A stretch of DNA of 64,000 nucleotides from Labilithrix sp. (lineage in GTDB: Bacteria > Myxococcota_A > Polyangia > Polyangiales > Polyangiaceae), in the NCBI GenBank assembly GCA_019637155.1, contig JAHBWE010000008.1, forward strand, positions 372,001-436,000, written 5' to 3'. Every line of letters begins with the position of its first letter. The first letter of the stretch is position 1. The notes below the pieces were generated by a model. It was given only the letters and a program-made list of their open reading frames with translations. It was not told where the DNA came from and made no database searches. A program made the translations under genes and the position numbers. This document shows positions 23,743-35,708 of the stretch, piece after piece.

Positions 23743-24813
23743 ATGGAAGCGAAGCTCAGGTCGTTCGCCGTCGTTCCCCTCCTCGCCGTCGCTCTCGCCG
23801 GGTGCAAGCAGTCCGCCGCCGCGGAGCAGCAGAGGCCGCCCAAGCCCCCGGCTCACGTCGAGAAGGCGGAGGTCGTCGACGCGGACGCGCCCGTCCTCCT
23901 CCACCTCACCGGCACGCTCCGGGGCATGAAGGAGGCCGACCTCGCCGCCAACGCGGCCGGGCGTGTGCTTCGCACGTTCGTCGAGCGCGGCGACGAGGTG
24001 AAGGCCGGCACCGTCGTCGCGCAGCTCGACACGAGCGCCGCCGCGCTCGCGCTGAAGCAGGCCGCGGTCGACGTCCAGACCTCGAAGACACAGGAGTCGA
24101 TCAACCAGGCCGACTGCGCGCGCTTCGAGCCGCTGATGAAGAGCGGCGCGATCAGCCCCGCCGAGTACGACAACGCGATCGCCAAGTGCAAGACCGCGCC
24201 GCTCCACCTCCTCTCCGCGCAGGCGCGCGAGAGCATCGCGGCCAAGAACGTCGGCGACGGGACGATCCGCGCGCCCTTCTCCGGCGTCGTCTCCGAGCGC
24301 TACGTCGAGGTCGGCGAATACGTGATGCCCAATTCCAAGGTCGTCTCCATCGCCGAGAACAGCGACCTCCGCCTCGAGCTCACGATCCCGGAGGCGAACA
24401 TCGCCGCGGTGAAGAAGGACGCCGACGTCTCCTTCACCGTCGCGGCGTACCCCGACAAGGTCTTCCACGGCAAGGTCCGCCACGTCTCCGGCTCCGTCCG
24501 CGCGACGACGCGCGACCTCGTCGCCGAGGCGGTCGTCCCGAACCCGGACCGCCTCCTCCGCCCCGGCATGTTCACCGACGTCGCCATCTCGACCGGGACG
24601 CGTCCCCTCCCCTCCGTCCCCGCCGCCGCCGTCTTCGAGCGCCAGGACAAGAAGCGCGTCTTCGTGGTCAAAGACGGCCGCCTCGAGGAGCGCGTGCTCC
24701 AGGAGGGCCCCGTCGTCGACGAGCGCCTCGCGGTCGAGAGCGGCGTCAAGACGGGCGAGAAGGTCGCGATTGGCAACTTGGCCAATCTCCTCAATGGCCA
24801 GTCGGTCGACTGA
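23743..24813 (+). CDS. RND efflux periplasmic adaptor (membrane fusion protein)
   Basis: The 356-residue lipoprotein links an RND pump to an outer-membrane channel. The signal peptide ends VALAGC, a lipobox. The biotinyl-lipoyl hairpin region contains EADLAANAAGRVLRTFVERGDEVKAGTVVAQLD, matched later by GTIRAPFSGVVSERYVEVGEYVMPNSKVVSI; the barrel and proximal domains include LRPGMFTDVAI and VPAAAVFERQDKKRVFVVKDG. It precedes the pump gene by nine bases. ATG 23743 gives a proper signal peptide; an upstream TTG in frame does not. No outer-membrane TolC-type gene follows. Confidence 0.92.
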   Translation: MEAKLRSFAVVPLLAVALAGCKQSAAAEQQRPPKPPAHVEKAEVVDADAPVLLHLTGTLRGMKEADLAANAAGRVLRTFVERGDEVKAGTVVAQLDTSAAALALKQAAVDVQTSKTQESINQADCARFEPLMKSGAISPAEYDNAIAKCKTAPLHLLSAQARESIAAKNVGDGTIRAPFSGVVSERYVEVGEYVMPNSKVVSIAENSDLRLELTIPEANIAAVKKDADVSFTVAAYPDKVFHGKVRHVSGSVRATTRDLVAEAVVPNPDRLLRPGMFTDVAISTGTRPLPSVPAAAVFERQDKKRVFVVKDGRLEERVLQEGPVVDERLAVESGVKTGEKVAIGNLANLLNGQSVD

Positions 24814-24822
24814 GAGGCCATC

Positions 24823-27800
24823 ATGCAATGGCTAGCTCGTATTTCGGTCCGTCGGCCGGTCTTCGCGTCCGTCCTCATCCTCGCGATCATGGTCCTCGGC
24901 GTCGTCGGGTATTCCCGATTGGGCGTCGACCAATTCCCGAACGTCGATATCCCGATCGTCGTCGTGACGACGCACCTCGAGGGCGCCTCGCCGGAGGAGA
25001 TCGAAATCGACGTCACCGACAAGATCGAGGCCGCGGTCAACACCATCGCCGGCATCGACGAGCTCAACTCGACGTCGAGCGAGGGCGTGTCGCAGGTCAT
25101 CATCTCGTTCAAGCTCGAGAAGGACCTCGAGACGGCGGTGAACGACGTCCGCGACAAGATCAACCGCGTGACGCAGGACCTCCCGAAGGGGATCGACGCG
25201 CCCATCGTCACGAAGGTCGACCCGGGCGCGACGCCGGTGCTCCTCGTCGGCGTCCGCGCGAAGGACAATGGCGGCAGCGTCCGCGAGATCTCCGAGGTCG
25301 CGGACAAGACCGTGCGCCGCCAGCTCGAGACGATCAACGGCGTCGGCCAGGTCACGATCACGGGCAGCCGCGAGCGCCAGATCAACATCCTGATGAACCC
25401 GACCGCGCTGCGCGCGGAGAACATCACCGCGTCCGACGTCCTCCGTACGCTGCAGTCGCAGAACCTCATGACGCCGGGCGGCTCGCTCGAGACCGGCCCC
25501 AAGAGCGTCACGCTGAAGATCGAGGGGCGCGTCGCCAGCCGCGAGGCGATCGAGCGGCTCGTCATCAAGTCCACCGACGGCCGCATCCTCCGCATCGGCG
25601 ACGTCGCGAAGGTCGTCGACGGGATGAAGGACGTCGAGAGCCTCGCGCGCTATGACGGACAGGACATCGTCGTCCTCTCGATCGTGAAGCAGTCCGGCAC
25701 GAACACGATCGAGGTCACCGACGCGGTCCTGAAGCGCCTCGACGCGATCCGCCAGACGCTCCCGCCGAGCGCCGAGCTCGTCGTCGTCCGCGACAACTCG
25801 CAGTCGATCCGCACGAGCGTCCACGCCGTCACCGAGCACCTCGTCCTCGGCGCGCTCTTCGCCTCGCTCGTCGTCCTCCTCTTCCTCGGCAACGTCCGCA
25901 GCACGCTCATCGCCGCGGTCGCGATCCCCACCTCGGTCGTCGGCACGTTCGGCCTGATGTACGTGCAGGGCTACACCCTCAACGGCATCACGCTCCTCGC
26001 GCTCGCGCTCGCGGTCGGCCTCGTCATCGACGACGCGATCGTCGTCCTCGAGAACATCGTCCGCTTCATCGACGAGCGGAAGATGAAGCCGTTCCCCGCC
26101 TCGATCCTCGCGACCAAGGACATCGGCCTCGCCGTCCTCGCGACGACGCTCTCGCTGATGGCGGTCTTCGTCCCGGTCGCCTTCATCGGCGGCATCCCCG
26201 GCCGCTTCCTGAAGAGCTTCGGCTACACGATGGCGTTCTCGGTCGGCGTCTCGCTCATCGTCAGCTTCACCCTCACGCCGATGATGTCGGCGCGCATGCT
26301 GCGCCCGCACGAGTCGAACGTCCTCACCCGCGTCGTCGACAAGCTCTACGCGCCGATCGAGCGCCTCTACATGGCCGCGCTCCGCTTCTCGCTCGGCCGC
26401 CGCTGGGTCGTCGCGGCGGCGTGCGCGGTCACGCTCGGCTCCTGCGTCCCGGTCGCGAAATCGCTCCCCTCGTCGTTCCTCCCCCAGGACGACAAGGCGA
26501 AGTTCCAGGTCACGATGCGCGCGCCGGAGGGCACGAGCTCGGAGGAGACGCTCGTCATCGCCGAGCGCGCCGCGGTCGACCTCCGCCAGCTGCCGGGCGT
26601 CACGCATATCCTGATTACCGTCGCGGAGGACCAGCAGGCGACTCGCAACTACGCGCAGATCTACGTCGACATGGTCGACCCCGAGAAGCGCGAGCTCTCG
26701 CAGTTCGACGCGATGAACATGGCGCGCGACAAGGTCGTCGCGAAGCTGCCGCCGGGAATGCGCGTCAACGTCGCCGAAGTCCCCGACTTCTCGGTCGGCT
26801 CGAACACCCAGAACATCCAGTGGGTCATGTCCGGCACCGACATCGGCCTCCTCCAGCAATACGCCGACACGATCACGAAGGACCTCAAGGAATCGGGCCT
26901 CGCGGTGGACGTCGACACGACGAGCCTGCCGGGCCGCCCCGAGGTGAAGGTCCGCATCGACCGCGATCGCGCGGCGGACCTCGGCGTGAGCGTCTCCGAC
27001 GTCGCCGCGACGCTCCAGATGCTCGTCGCGGGCGTGAAGGCCTCCACGTATCCCGAGAACGGCGAGGAATACGACATTCGCATTCGCGCGGAGTCGCAAT
27101 ACCGCGTCGACGCGTCCTCGCTCAACTTGATGAACGTGCCCTCGAGCAAATACGGAAATGTGCCGCTCGGCCAGGTCGTGAAGTGGTCCGACGGCACCGC
27201 GCCCTCCCGCATCAACCGCTACGGCCGTGAGCGCCAGATCACGCTCCTCGCCAACGCGGCGCCGGGTGTGGGGGAAGACAAGGTCAGCGCGTTCATCCAG
27301 AAGCGCTTCGAGGAGCAGGGCCCGCCCGCGAACTACCACCTTCAGCCGACGGGGCGCACGAAGTCCCAGGCCGAGACCGGCGCCGGATTCCTCCTCGCGA
27401 TCGGGATCGCCTTCGTCTTCATGTACCTGATCCTCGCGGCGCAGTTCGAGTCGTGGCTCTACCCCGGCATCATCCTGGCCTCCCTCCCGCTCACCGTGCC
27501 GTTCGCCTTCATTTCACTGAAGCTCTTCGGGCAGAGCCTGAACCTATTCTCGATGCTGGGTCTCCTCGTGCTCTTCGGGGTCGTGAAGAAGAACGGCATC
27601 CTCCAGGTCGATCACACGAACGCGCTCCGCGCGAAGGGCGTCGACCGCCTCACGTCGCTGCTGCAGGGCAACCGCGAGCGTCTCCGTCCCATCCTGATGA
27701 CGACGATCGCGTTCGTGGCCGGCATGCTGCCGCTCATCCTCTCGAAGGGCATCGGCTCGGGCCTCAACAAGGCGACGGCGAGCATCGTCATCGGCGGCCA

Positions 27801-27984
27801 GACGCTCTCGCTCCTCCTCACCCTCCTGGCCGTCCCGGTGTTGCACAGCTACGTCGACAGCGTCCGCGACTGGCTCGCGCGCCGCTCCGCGGGCCGCACG
27901 AAGATCGACCGCGGCGAGGACGAGGTCGACGCCGCGATCGCGGGGGTCTATCCGCTCGATACGTCGCACGCCGCCGGCGAGTAG
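24823..27984 (+). CDS. RND-family efflux permease (AcrB/HAE-type)
   Basis: This 1053-residue proton-driven inner-membrane exporter has about twelve helices and two large periplasmic loops. Family signatures include RISVRRPVFASVLILAIMVLGVVGYSRLGVDQFPNVDIPIV, LALALAVGLVIDDAIVVLENIVR, whose acidic pair relays protons in helix 4, and FEEQGPPANYHLQPTGRTKSQAET. The length fits HAE1/AcrB rather than the metal pumps. It is cotranscribed with the adaptor. Substrates are unknown. The neighbouring LuxR-type gene on the other strand is frameshifted. Confidence 0.94.
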   Translation: MQWLARISVRRPVFASVLILAIMVLGVVGYSRLGVDQFPNVDIPIVVVTTHLEGASPEEIEIDVTDKIEAAVNTIAGIDELNSTSSEGVSQVIISFKLEKDLETAVNDVRDKINRVTQDLPKGIDAPIVTKVDPGATPVLLVGVRAKDNGGSVREISEVADKTVRRQLETINGVGQVTITGSRERQINILMNPTALRAENITASDVLRTLQSQNLMTPGGSLETGPKSVTLKIEGRVASREAIERLVIKSTDGRILRIGDVAKVVDGMKDVESLARYDGQDIVVLSIVKQSGTNTIEVTDAVLKRLDAIRQTLPPSAELVVVRDNSQSIRTSVHAVTEHLVLGALFASLVVLLFLGNVRSTLIAAVAIPTSVVGTFGLMYVQGYTLNGITLLALALAVGLVIDDAIVVLENIVRFIDERKMKPFPASILATKDIGLAVLATTLSLMAVFVPVAFIGGIPGRFLKSFGYTMAFSVGVSLIVSFTLTPMMSARMLRPHESNVLTRVVDKLYAPIERLYMAALRFSLGRRWVVAAACAVTLGSCVPVAKSLPSSFLPQDDKAKFQVTMRAPEGTSSEETLVIAERAAVDLRQLPGVTHILITVAEDQQATRNYAQIYVDMVDPEKRELSQFDAMNMARDKVVAKLPPGMRVNVAEVPDFSVGSNTQNIQWVMSGTDIGLLQQYADTITKDLKESGLAVDVDTTSLPGRPEVKVRIDRDRAADLGVSVSDVAATLQMLVAGVKASTYPENGEEYDIRIRAESQYRVDASSLNLMNVPSSKYGNVPLGQVVKWSDGTAPSRINRYGRERQITLLANAAPGVGEDKVSAFIQKRFEEQGPPANYHLQPTGRTKSQAETGAGFLLAIGIAFVFMYLILAAQFESWLYPGIILASLPLTVPFAFISLKLFGQSLNLFSMLGLLVLFGVVKKNGILQVDHTNALRAKGVDRLTSLLQGNRERLRPILMTTIAFVAGMLPLILSKGIGSGLNKATASIVIGGQTLSLLLTLLAVPVLHSYVDSVRDWLARRSAGRTKIDRGEDEVDAAIAGVYPLDTSHAAGE

Positions 27985-27988
27985 GCGC

Positions 27989-28890
27989 TCACGCCGGCTC
28001 CTCGCGGTCGTCGGCCGGACATGGCCCCGCGACCGCGGCGGCGCCGAGCGTGCGGAGCAGATCCGCGCGGTCGGCGAAGCCGAGCTTGCGAATCGCGCGC
28101 GACAGGCACGACGCGACGGTGCCCTCCGCGATCCCGAGGTGATAGGCGACGAGCTTGTCGCTGTAGCCGCGCGCGGCGAGACCGGTCACGCGCGCCTCGA
28201 GCGCGCTCAGACCTCGCGGATCGGCGACGCGCTCCGGGTTCCGATGGGCGAGGAGGTAGCGCTTCCCGTCGGCGTCGAAGCGCTCGACGAGCGACCAGCG
28301 GCCGTCGACCAGGCCCTGCCAGACTCCGGGCGGCGCGTCCGCGTCGCGCGCCCCGCCTTCAGGTGAGCGCTCAGCATCTGGTACGTCGCACGTTCGGCGG
28401 GATGGACCGTGTCGGCCTTCAGCCTCGGCCCGATGAGGAGCGTGACGCCGTTCCCGTCGATGTGGTGGTTGACGAGGTGAAGGATCTCGCGGATGCGCGG
28501 GACGCCGAGCGTGTACATCCAGCGCGGCCCGTACGTCTCGAACTCGGAGAGGAGCATTCGATCGGCCGACTGCACGATGCCCTTCCGAATGACCTTCTCG
28601 TAGAGACGGCCCCTCATCCGCTGGAGCGCGTTGGCGCGCCCCGAGCGGCAGCGCTCGAGGAGCTCGCGCATGACGCGGATGCGCGCCATCGCGAGGCCTC
28701 CCGGACGCGTGCTCACGGGCTCGCCGAAGCGGACGAAGCGAGGGTCGACCTCCACGTGGTAGGCGAGCACGTCCTCCACCTTCAAGATGGGCGCCGCGAG
28801 CCGCGCGAGGTTGCCGAGCCACTGTTCCTCGGTCGCGCGCAGGTCGTAGCAGGCTTCGACCATCGCGATGGGGTCGCGCGTTGCGGCCAT
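27989..28890 (-). pseudogene. LuxR-type HTH regulator broken by a one-base frameshift
   Basis: Two adjoining frames together encode a regulator of about 300 residues. The first frame starts MAATRDPIAMVEACYDLRATEEQW and runs as a sensor-like domain to SAHLKAG. The second continues ARDADAPPGVWQGLVDGRW and ends with a LuxR-type HTH: LSALEARVTGLAARGYSDKLVAYHLGIAEGTVASCLSRAIRKLG. The break falls at the CCCC run 28351-28354 (GGGG on the coding strand); one more G would restore a single frame. This may be a real loss of function, programmed slippage or an error in the assembly. It ends five bases past the RND permease stop, tail to tail. Confidence 0.8.
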
Positions 28891-28975
28891 GCCGTCGAAG
28901 GATGACCGCTCGTCGGGCTACCGCGCAAGGAATTGCCCATGGCGACGGCGCTCCTCCTCGCGGACGCTGTCCACC

Positions 28976-29623
28976 ATGCATCCTCGGGGTAGGGACGTTC
29001 GCGTCGCGACGGCGCTCGTGACGTTCTCGCTCGCGTGGCCAGCGCAGGCGGCCACCGGCGACACGCGGCGCACCGACGAAGAGATCGACGCGAAGCTCGT
29101 GGACCTCCGGCGCGACCTCGCCGCCGAGGAGGCGAAGCTCGACGACATCGGCAAGCGCGAGCTCTACACCGCGCTCGTCATGTCGCCCGGACGCGCGCGG
29201 CTCGCCGGCGACGGACCTGCCGTCGATCGGGACGGGGGCGTCTCGCCGGGGCCGAAGCGCGTCGATGCGCGCATCGGCATCAGCGCGCCTCTCCGCAAGG
29301 ACGCCCTCTACCTCTCGGTCGGACCGTACACGTCGGACGCCGAGCACGTGCACTTCGGGCTCGGCTACGTCCAGTTCTTCGGCGACCAGAAGGTCAAGAG
29401 CCTTCATCCATTTCTCGGCACTCGGTTCGGTATGACGACGCGCGCCTTCAGCAGCATTCCCTTCTTCGAGGCGGCCGTCTCGGGCGGCATGCGCGTCGAG
29501 CTCTCGACCGTGGTCATGATGACGATCGCGGTGGAGGCCTCCGTCCCGACCGACCTCGGCAGGAAGGACCTCCAGATGGCGCTCGACCTCGCCCTGCCGA
29601 TCGGCGTCGAGGTGGTGCTGTGA
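28976..29623 (+). CDS. Exported protein, probable small outer-membrane barrel
   Basis: The 215-residue product has a signal peptide ending LAWPAQAA, then a helical stretch rich in charged residues (TDEEIDAKLVDLRRDLAAEEAKLDDIGKRELYTALV), then strand-rich sequence such as DARIGISAPLRKDALYLSVG, HVHFGLGYVQFFG and FLGTRFGMTTRAF. A helical periplasmic part plus an eight-strand-like barrel is plausible. No known family is recognised. It overlaps the next gene by GTGA, so the two are probably translated together. ATG 28976 is chosen because it starts the signal peptide directly. Confidence 0.65.
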   Translation: MHPRGRDVRVATALVTFSLAWPAQAATGDTRRTDEEIDAKLVDLRRDLAAEEAKLDDIGKRELYTALVMSPGRARLAGDGPAVDRDGGVSPGPKRVDARIGISAPLRKDALYLSVGPYTSDAEHVHFGLGYVQFFGDQKVKSLHPFLGTRFGMTTRAFSSIPFFEAAVSGGMRVELSTVVMMTIAVEASVPTDLGRKDLQMALDLALPIGVEVVL

Positions 29624-31038
29624 GCCGCCCGGCCGTCGTCGTCGCCGTTGCCGCGCTCCTCGGCGCCGCGGCGCCGTCGCTCGGTTGCATGCACAAGGAC
29701 AGCCGCGCGGCCGAGGCGCTGCGCGAGCGCATCGCGGCGCTCGAGCTCGAGCGCGCTCGCGAGCATCGCCTCGGCTGCGACGACGACTGCGAGACCCGCG
29801 CAGAGGCGTATTGCAAGGAGAGCATGGAGCTCGGCACGGCGGTGAGCGTGGCGCGGGTCGACGACCAAACCGGCGAACGTCATGTCGTGTTCGACTGCCG
29901 CGTCGATACGGAGCGGCAGCGCGAGATGGCCCGCGCCGAGCGAGACCGGCGGCGCCGGGAGCCCTTCGAAGCCTCGTCGTTCGACGAGGCCGAGGGGACC
30001 TGCATCAAGCGCCGGACGCGGGGGGAGGTCCATTTCGTCGTCGCGGAGAAGGGGTCGACGTACCACTGCGTCTTCGCGGGAGGCGGCGAGGACGAGGAGG
30101 CGGACGGCAAGAAGATCAAGCCCTGCTCGCTCGCGTATGGGGCCGAGGCGTGCAAGGACGCCGCGCTCGCCGCGTGCTACGAGGTCCGCGAGCGGCTCGC
30201 CGAGAGCTTCTACCCGACCTCGCTGGCGCGCTTCCCGACGCCGCGATCGCCCCGCGTCTCCGTCCACGAGATCGATGACCCGACGACGCGCGAGCGCGTC
30301 GGCTTCTACGTGACCTCCGACTGCGGGCTCGAGGACGACGAGGAGCGCGAGGCGCGGCGGCACATGCCGCGCGGAGCGAGGTGCGACGACTATCCTGCCT
30401 GCAAGTACCGCAACGACCACCGGCGCGACGCGGCGATCTTCGCCGCGATCGCGGCGCGCCAAGCGTCGCGTTCGAGCCCCGCCGCGGCCGGCACGGCGGT
30501 GGTCTCTCCGCCGTCGACGACCTCGAAGGCGACGACGTCGAAGGAGCCCGCGGAGGGCCTCTACGTCCTCGACGCCGGCTGCGTCGACACGCCCGATACG
30601 GGCGCCTGCGCGGAGCACTCGACCTATTGCGTCGAGCGCACCGGCGGCCGCTGGGTCGGGACGATCGCGCGGAGGTCGCCGGCCCTCGTCCGCAACAAGA
30701 TCGACGCGCACCGGAAGATCTTCGACGTCCCCGCGAACGGAGGCGAAGGGACGTTCACGTTCTTCCTCCCGTTCGAGGACACCGCCTGCAGCGCGGCCGC
30801 GCTGGTGGACCTCCCCGCGACGAGCACGCGCTCCGAGGACGGCCGAGTCCTCACCGTTCGTTACCAGAAGCTGCGCCGCGACCCGCGGTCGTGCGCGATC
30901 GTCCACGAGGGCGTGTCGACCTCGAGCGTCTACTACAAGGCAAGGACGGGCGACGATCAGTGCCGAGCGCCGGTCGTACCGATCCCGCCCGTCCCCTTCC
31001 CCCTCCCTCCGCCCAGCGTCGGCAAGGGCAACGGGTGA
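29620..31038 (+). CDS. Large Cys-containing exported protein of unknown function
   Basis: The 472-residue protein begins with a hydrophobic segment ending APSLGC, a lipobox-like site, then a predicted coiled coil (AEALRERIAALELERAREH). Several conserved-looking Cys-rich stretches follow: GCDDDCETRAEAYC, KPCSLAYGAEACKDAALAACYEV and GARCDDYPACKYR. The C-terminal half (VLDAGCVDTPDTGACAEHSTYC to the Pro-rich end) may be a second domain. I recognise no family. GTG at 29620 overlaps the preceding stop by GTGA, implying an operon with the barrel-like protein; they may form an envelope pair. Confidence 0.65.
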   Translation: MSRPAVVVAVAALLGAAAPSLGCMHKDSRAAEALRERIAALELERAREHRLGCDDDCETRAEAYCKESMELGTAVSVARVDDQTGERHVVFDCRVDTERQREMARAERDRRRREPFEASSFDEAEGTCIKRRTRGEVHFVVAEKGSTYHCVFAGGGEDEEADGKKIKPCSLAYGAEACKDAALAACYEVRERLAESFYPTSLARFPTPRSPRVSVHEIDDPTTRERVGFYVTSDCGLEDDEEREARRHMPRGARCDDYPACKYRNDHRRDAAIFAAIAARQASRSSPAAAGTAVVSPPSTTSKATTSKEPAEGLYVLDAGCVDTPDTGACAEHSTYCVERTGGRWVGTIARRSPALVRNKIDAHRKIFDVPANGGEGTFTFFLPFEDTACSAAALVDLPATSTRSEDGRVLTVRYQKLRRDPRSCAIVHEGVSTSSVYYKARTGDDQCRAPVVPIPPVPFPLPPPSVGKGNG

Positions 31039-31096
31039 CACGACGCCGACGCGTCACCGCCGCCAGCTTTCGGATCGAAATATTCGGCGTGACGAC

Positions 31097-31375
31097 TCAG
31101 CAGCAGCTGGACTTCCCGCCCTTGCAGCAGTCTTCCCAGAGGTAGTCGGTGAGGGCGCGCAGCGCGGCGCTGTAATAAATGTACGTCCCGTCGCGCCGCG
31201 CCGCGAGGAGGCCCGTGCGCGCGAGGCGGTCGATGTGATGGCTCAACGTCGACGCGGGGACGTCGAGCTTCGCCTGGAGCTCGCCGGCTCGGCGTGACTC
31301 TCCAGCTTGATGGCCTCCTGTCTGGAGGACGCCGGTCGCCCCCGAAGGACGCAGAAAATCTGCCGCGTGAGTCAT
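31097..31375 (-). pseudogene. ArsR-type HTH regulator with lost N-terminus
   Basis: The C-terminal two thirds of an ArsR/SmtB regulator is clear: AGELQAKLDVPASTLSHHIDRLARTGLLAARRDGTYIYYSAALRALTDYLWEDCCKGGKSSCC. It includes the recognition helix, the beta-wing and a CC...CC tail that could bind a soft metal or arsenite. The usual first helix (a form of LADPTRL) is missing. The upstream in-frame residues MTHAADFLRPSGATGVLQTGG look unrelated. An AGGAGG ribosome site near 31310 stands before a fragment LESHAEP in another frame, as if an internal stretch had been deleted. The listed ATG overlaps the upstream stop as ATGA, so it might still be translated. Confidence 0.6.
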
Positions 31376-31857
31376 CGTCGGACCAGGTGCTCGCCGTCCC
31401 AGCGGTACTCCCCCGCGCTCGCGCAGATCCTCGCGACGAGCGTCTCTTCCTCGCCGCAAGGCCCGGAGGAGCAGACGTCCTGGCATCCAGCTCGAACGCG
31501 AAGCTCGACGCCGGCTTGGTGTACTCGAAAAGAAAGACGCGCCACGACGGCGTCGGGAGACCTCATGCTCCCGTGCACCTGACGGTCCAGCGGGAAGGAC
31601 CAGCGTGGTTGCGCGTTCGAGCCGTGGCTGACGGTCAACGTGCGCTCCGTGAACGGCCCAGTCGCGTGGTGATGAATCAGGCTCTTCGTCTCGAGGCAGA
31701 CGGTAACCGACGAAGCCGGATGGCAGCATTGCGTGGCGGTCGCGCCCTCCGCCGGGTAAACCGGCGGAAACACACAAGCGCCGGCTTCCGGCCAAGGCGT
31801 CACCGCCGGCGGAGTCGAGCACGACGAGAAACAGAGGCTCGCGACGAGAGCCTTCAC
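31372..31857 (-). CDS. Small Cys-containing lipoprotein of unknown function
   Basis: Starting from GTG at 31857 the product opens VKALVASLCFSSCSTPP, a short lipoprotein signal with Cys after SS. The mature domain of about 140 residues has paired cysteines (GACVFPP, TQCCHPASSVTVC, AGCQDVCSSGPC) and ends WDGEHLVRR. No family is recognised. A TTG eight codons earlier is the alternative start but would overlap the FadB stop. Its stop overlaps the start of the ArsR remnant. Confidence 0.6.
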   Translation of the reverse strand: MKALVASLCFSSCSTPPAVTPWPEAGACVFPPVYPAEGATATQCCHPASSVTVCLETKSLIHHHATGPFTERTLTVSHGSNAQPRWSFPLDRQVHGSMRSPDAVVARLSFRVHQAGVELRVRAGCQDVCSSGPCGEEETLVARICASAGEYRWDGEHLVRR

Positions 31858-31877
31858 GCGCCGGGCGGCGGTGAGCG

Positions 31878-34250
<2,373 letters not shown>

Positions 34251-34316
34251 GATGGGGCCGGGATCTCACACGAGATCCGTGCCCTCGCGCAAGGGTCGGC
34301 GCGATCGATCTCAGCC

Positions 34317-35081
34317 TTATTTTCGGAAGCCGCGCGGCTCGAGACCGCGGAGGTACGTCACGACCGCAGCCTGCTCCTCCGCGTCCTTCGTCTTCCACTT
34401 GTGGCCGTCGGGGTACCTCGTCTCGTCGACGTCGATCGGGCGGTTGTTGGTCGAGAGACCGGTCGAGATCGTGAAGCCGATCTTCTCGTCGGTGACGGTC
34501 GCGAGCGCGGCGGGCGAGTGGTCGATGTCCTGCCCGTTCTGGTGGCAGTCCGTGCACGGCGGGTTCTTCGCGTCCCCCGCGATGCCGTTCTCGTAGCGCG
34601 CCTTGCCGGCCGCCCACGCCGCCGGCGTGTACGTCGCGACGTTGAGCACGCCGGTCGCGGTCCGGTTCTTCGACTTCGCGGTGAAGGTGACCTCACCCGG
34701 CGCCTTCACCGTCACCATGTAGTACCTGCCGAGGTCGGTGCCGTTCTCCGTCACCGGGTTCCTCAGCTCCACCTTCTCGAACGAGACGGACGCGGCCGGC
34801 GACGCGGTCACGGTGAGATCGTCGTCCGCGTCGTAGACCGCGAACGGCACCATGTACGTGTGCTCGCCGTCGAACCCCGAGTACATGACCTCCGGCTTGA
34901 AGCCGAGGATGCCGAGCCCGGAGTCCGCAGGCGGCTTCCCCGAGCCGGAGTCGACGGTGGTGTCGTCATCGTCGTCGTCTTCATCGACGTACGTGGTCTC
35001 CGTCTTCGTGCACGCGAACATGACGGAGGCGAGGAGAGCCGCGGCGAGCGAGAGATGAAGGGCAACGGAGCGCAAAGCCAT
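34317..35081 (-). CDS. Mono-haem cytochrome c-like lipoprotein
   Basis: The 254-residue exported protein has a signal peptide ending SVMFAC, a lipobox, then an acidic linker with a run of seven Asp. A beta-rich domain (TVTASPAASVSFEKVELRN) precedes a haem-binding motif CTDCH at about residue 185 and a C-terminal helix AAVVTYLRGLEP, the common end of small cytochromes c. The axial Met is not obvious. It probably carries electrons in the periplasm or at the cell surface; partners are unknown. Only 30 bp separate it from the divergent gene on the right. Confidence 0.75.
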   Translation of the reverse strand: MALRSVALHLSLAAALLASVMFACTKTETTYVDEDDDDDDTTVDSGSGKPPADSGLGILGFKPEVMYSGFDGEHTYMVPFAVYDADDDLTVTASPAASVSFEKVELRNPVTENGTDLGRYYMVTVKAPGEVTFTAKSKNRTATGVLNVATYTPAAWAAGKARYENGIAGDAKNPPCTDCHQNGQDIDHSPAALATVTDEKIGFTISTGLSTNNRPIDVDETRYPDGHKWKTKDAEEQAAVVTYLRGLEPRGFRK

Positions 35082-35111
35082 AGCCCTGATCTTACGGTAC
35101 GCTCGAAGACG

Positions 35112-35708
35112 ATGCGAGGAGGCCTTCGGCACATCACCGCCGTGCTCGTGGTCCTCGGTATCGCGGCTTGCGGCACCTTCCTCGACACCGGCAACGATCC
35201 GCCGCCGGTAGACACGAGCAACGCCGGGAACGCGACCGCGGACGGCGGACCCGCGCCGGGAGATGACGCGGCGCTCGGTGGCGTGGCGGAGTGCGAGGTC
35301 TTGCCGCCCGGAAGCGAATGCTCCAGAGGCCTTTGTTTCCCCGACGGCAGCTGCAGCCCGCGGCTCGCCGACGGGCAGCCGTGCGACGTGACGTGGCAAT
35401 GCGCGTCGGGCGTCTGCAAGCGATCGCGCGACGGCGTCGACGGCGGACCCCCGAGCGGCGAGTGCGTGCCGGTGAAAGAGGCCGGCTGCGAGTACCCGGG
35501 GCTGGTGCCCGAGAGCGCTAGCTGCACGTGCTGCCTCGGCGCGCTTTGCGTGGCGCGTCCCCTCGGTCCTAACGGGAGCTGCGAGCTCTGCGCGATCGGC
35601 GGCCAGGCGTGCGTGGAGGAACCGAACAGGAAGAAGGGGCAGGCGTGCTGTGAGGGCTATCGCTGCGAGAACGCCGTGTGCGTCCTCGGCTCGAGCGTCA
35701 CGGAGTAG
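35112..35708 (+). CDS. Cys-rich lipoprotein
   Basis: The 198-residue product has a signal peptide ending LGIAAC, a lipobox, a Gly/Asp/Pro linker, and a domain with about 18 cysteines in short C-x(4-8)-C spacings (SECSRGLCFPDGSC, CDVTWQCASGVC, CTCCLGALC, CCEGYRCENAVC). This EGF- or Dickkopf-like pattern is common in myxobacterial surface proteins with no known function. Its 3' end overlaps the convergent symporter gene by 11 bp. Confidence 0.72.
   Translation: MRGGLRHITAVLVVLGIAACGTFLDTGNDPPPVDTSNAGNATADGGPAPGDDAALGGVAECEVLPPGSECSRGLCFPDGSCSPRLADGQPCDVTWQCASGVCKRSRDGVDGGPPSGECVPVKEAGCEYPGLVPESASCTCCLGALCVARPLGPNGSCELCAIGGQACVEEPNRKKGQACCEGYRCENAVCVLGSSVTE

Noticed and set aside
24832..27339. 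An 835-codon minus-strand frame opposite the RND permease
   Set aside because: Composition is the reverse-strand image of the permease codons; no motifs.
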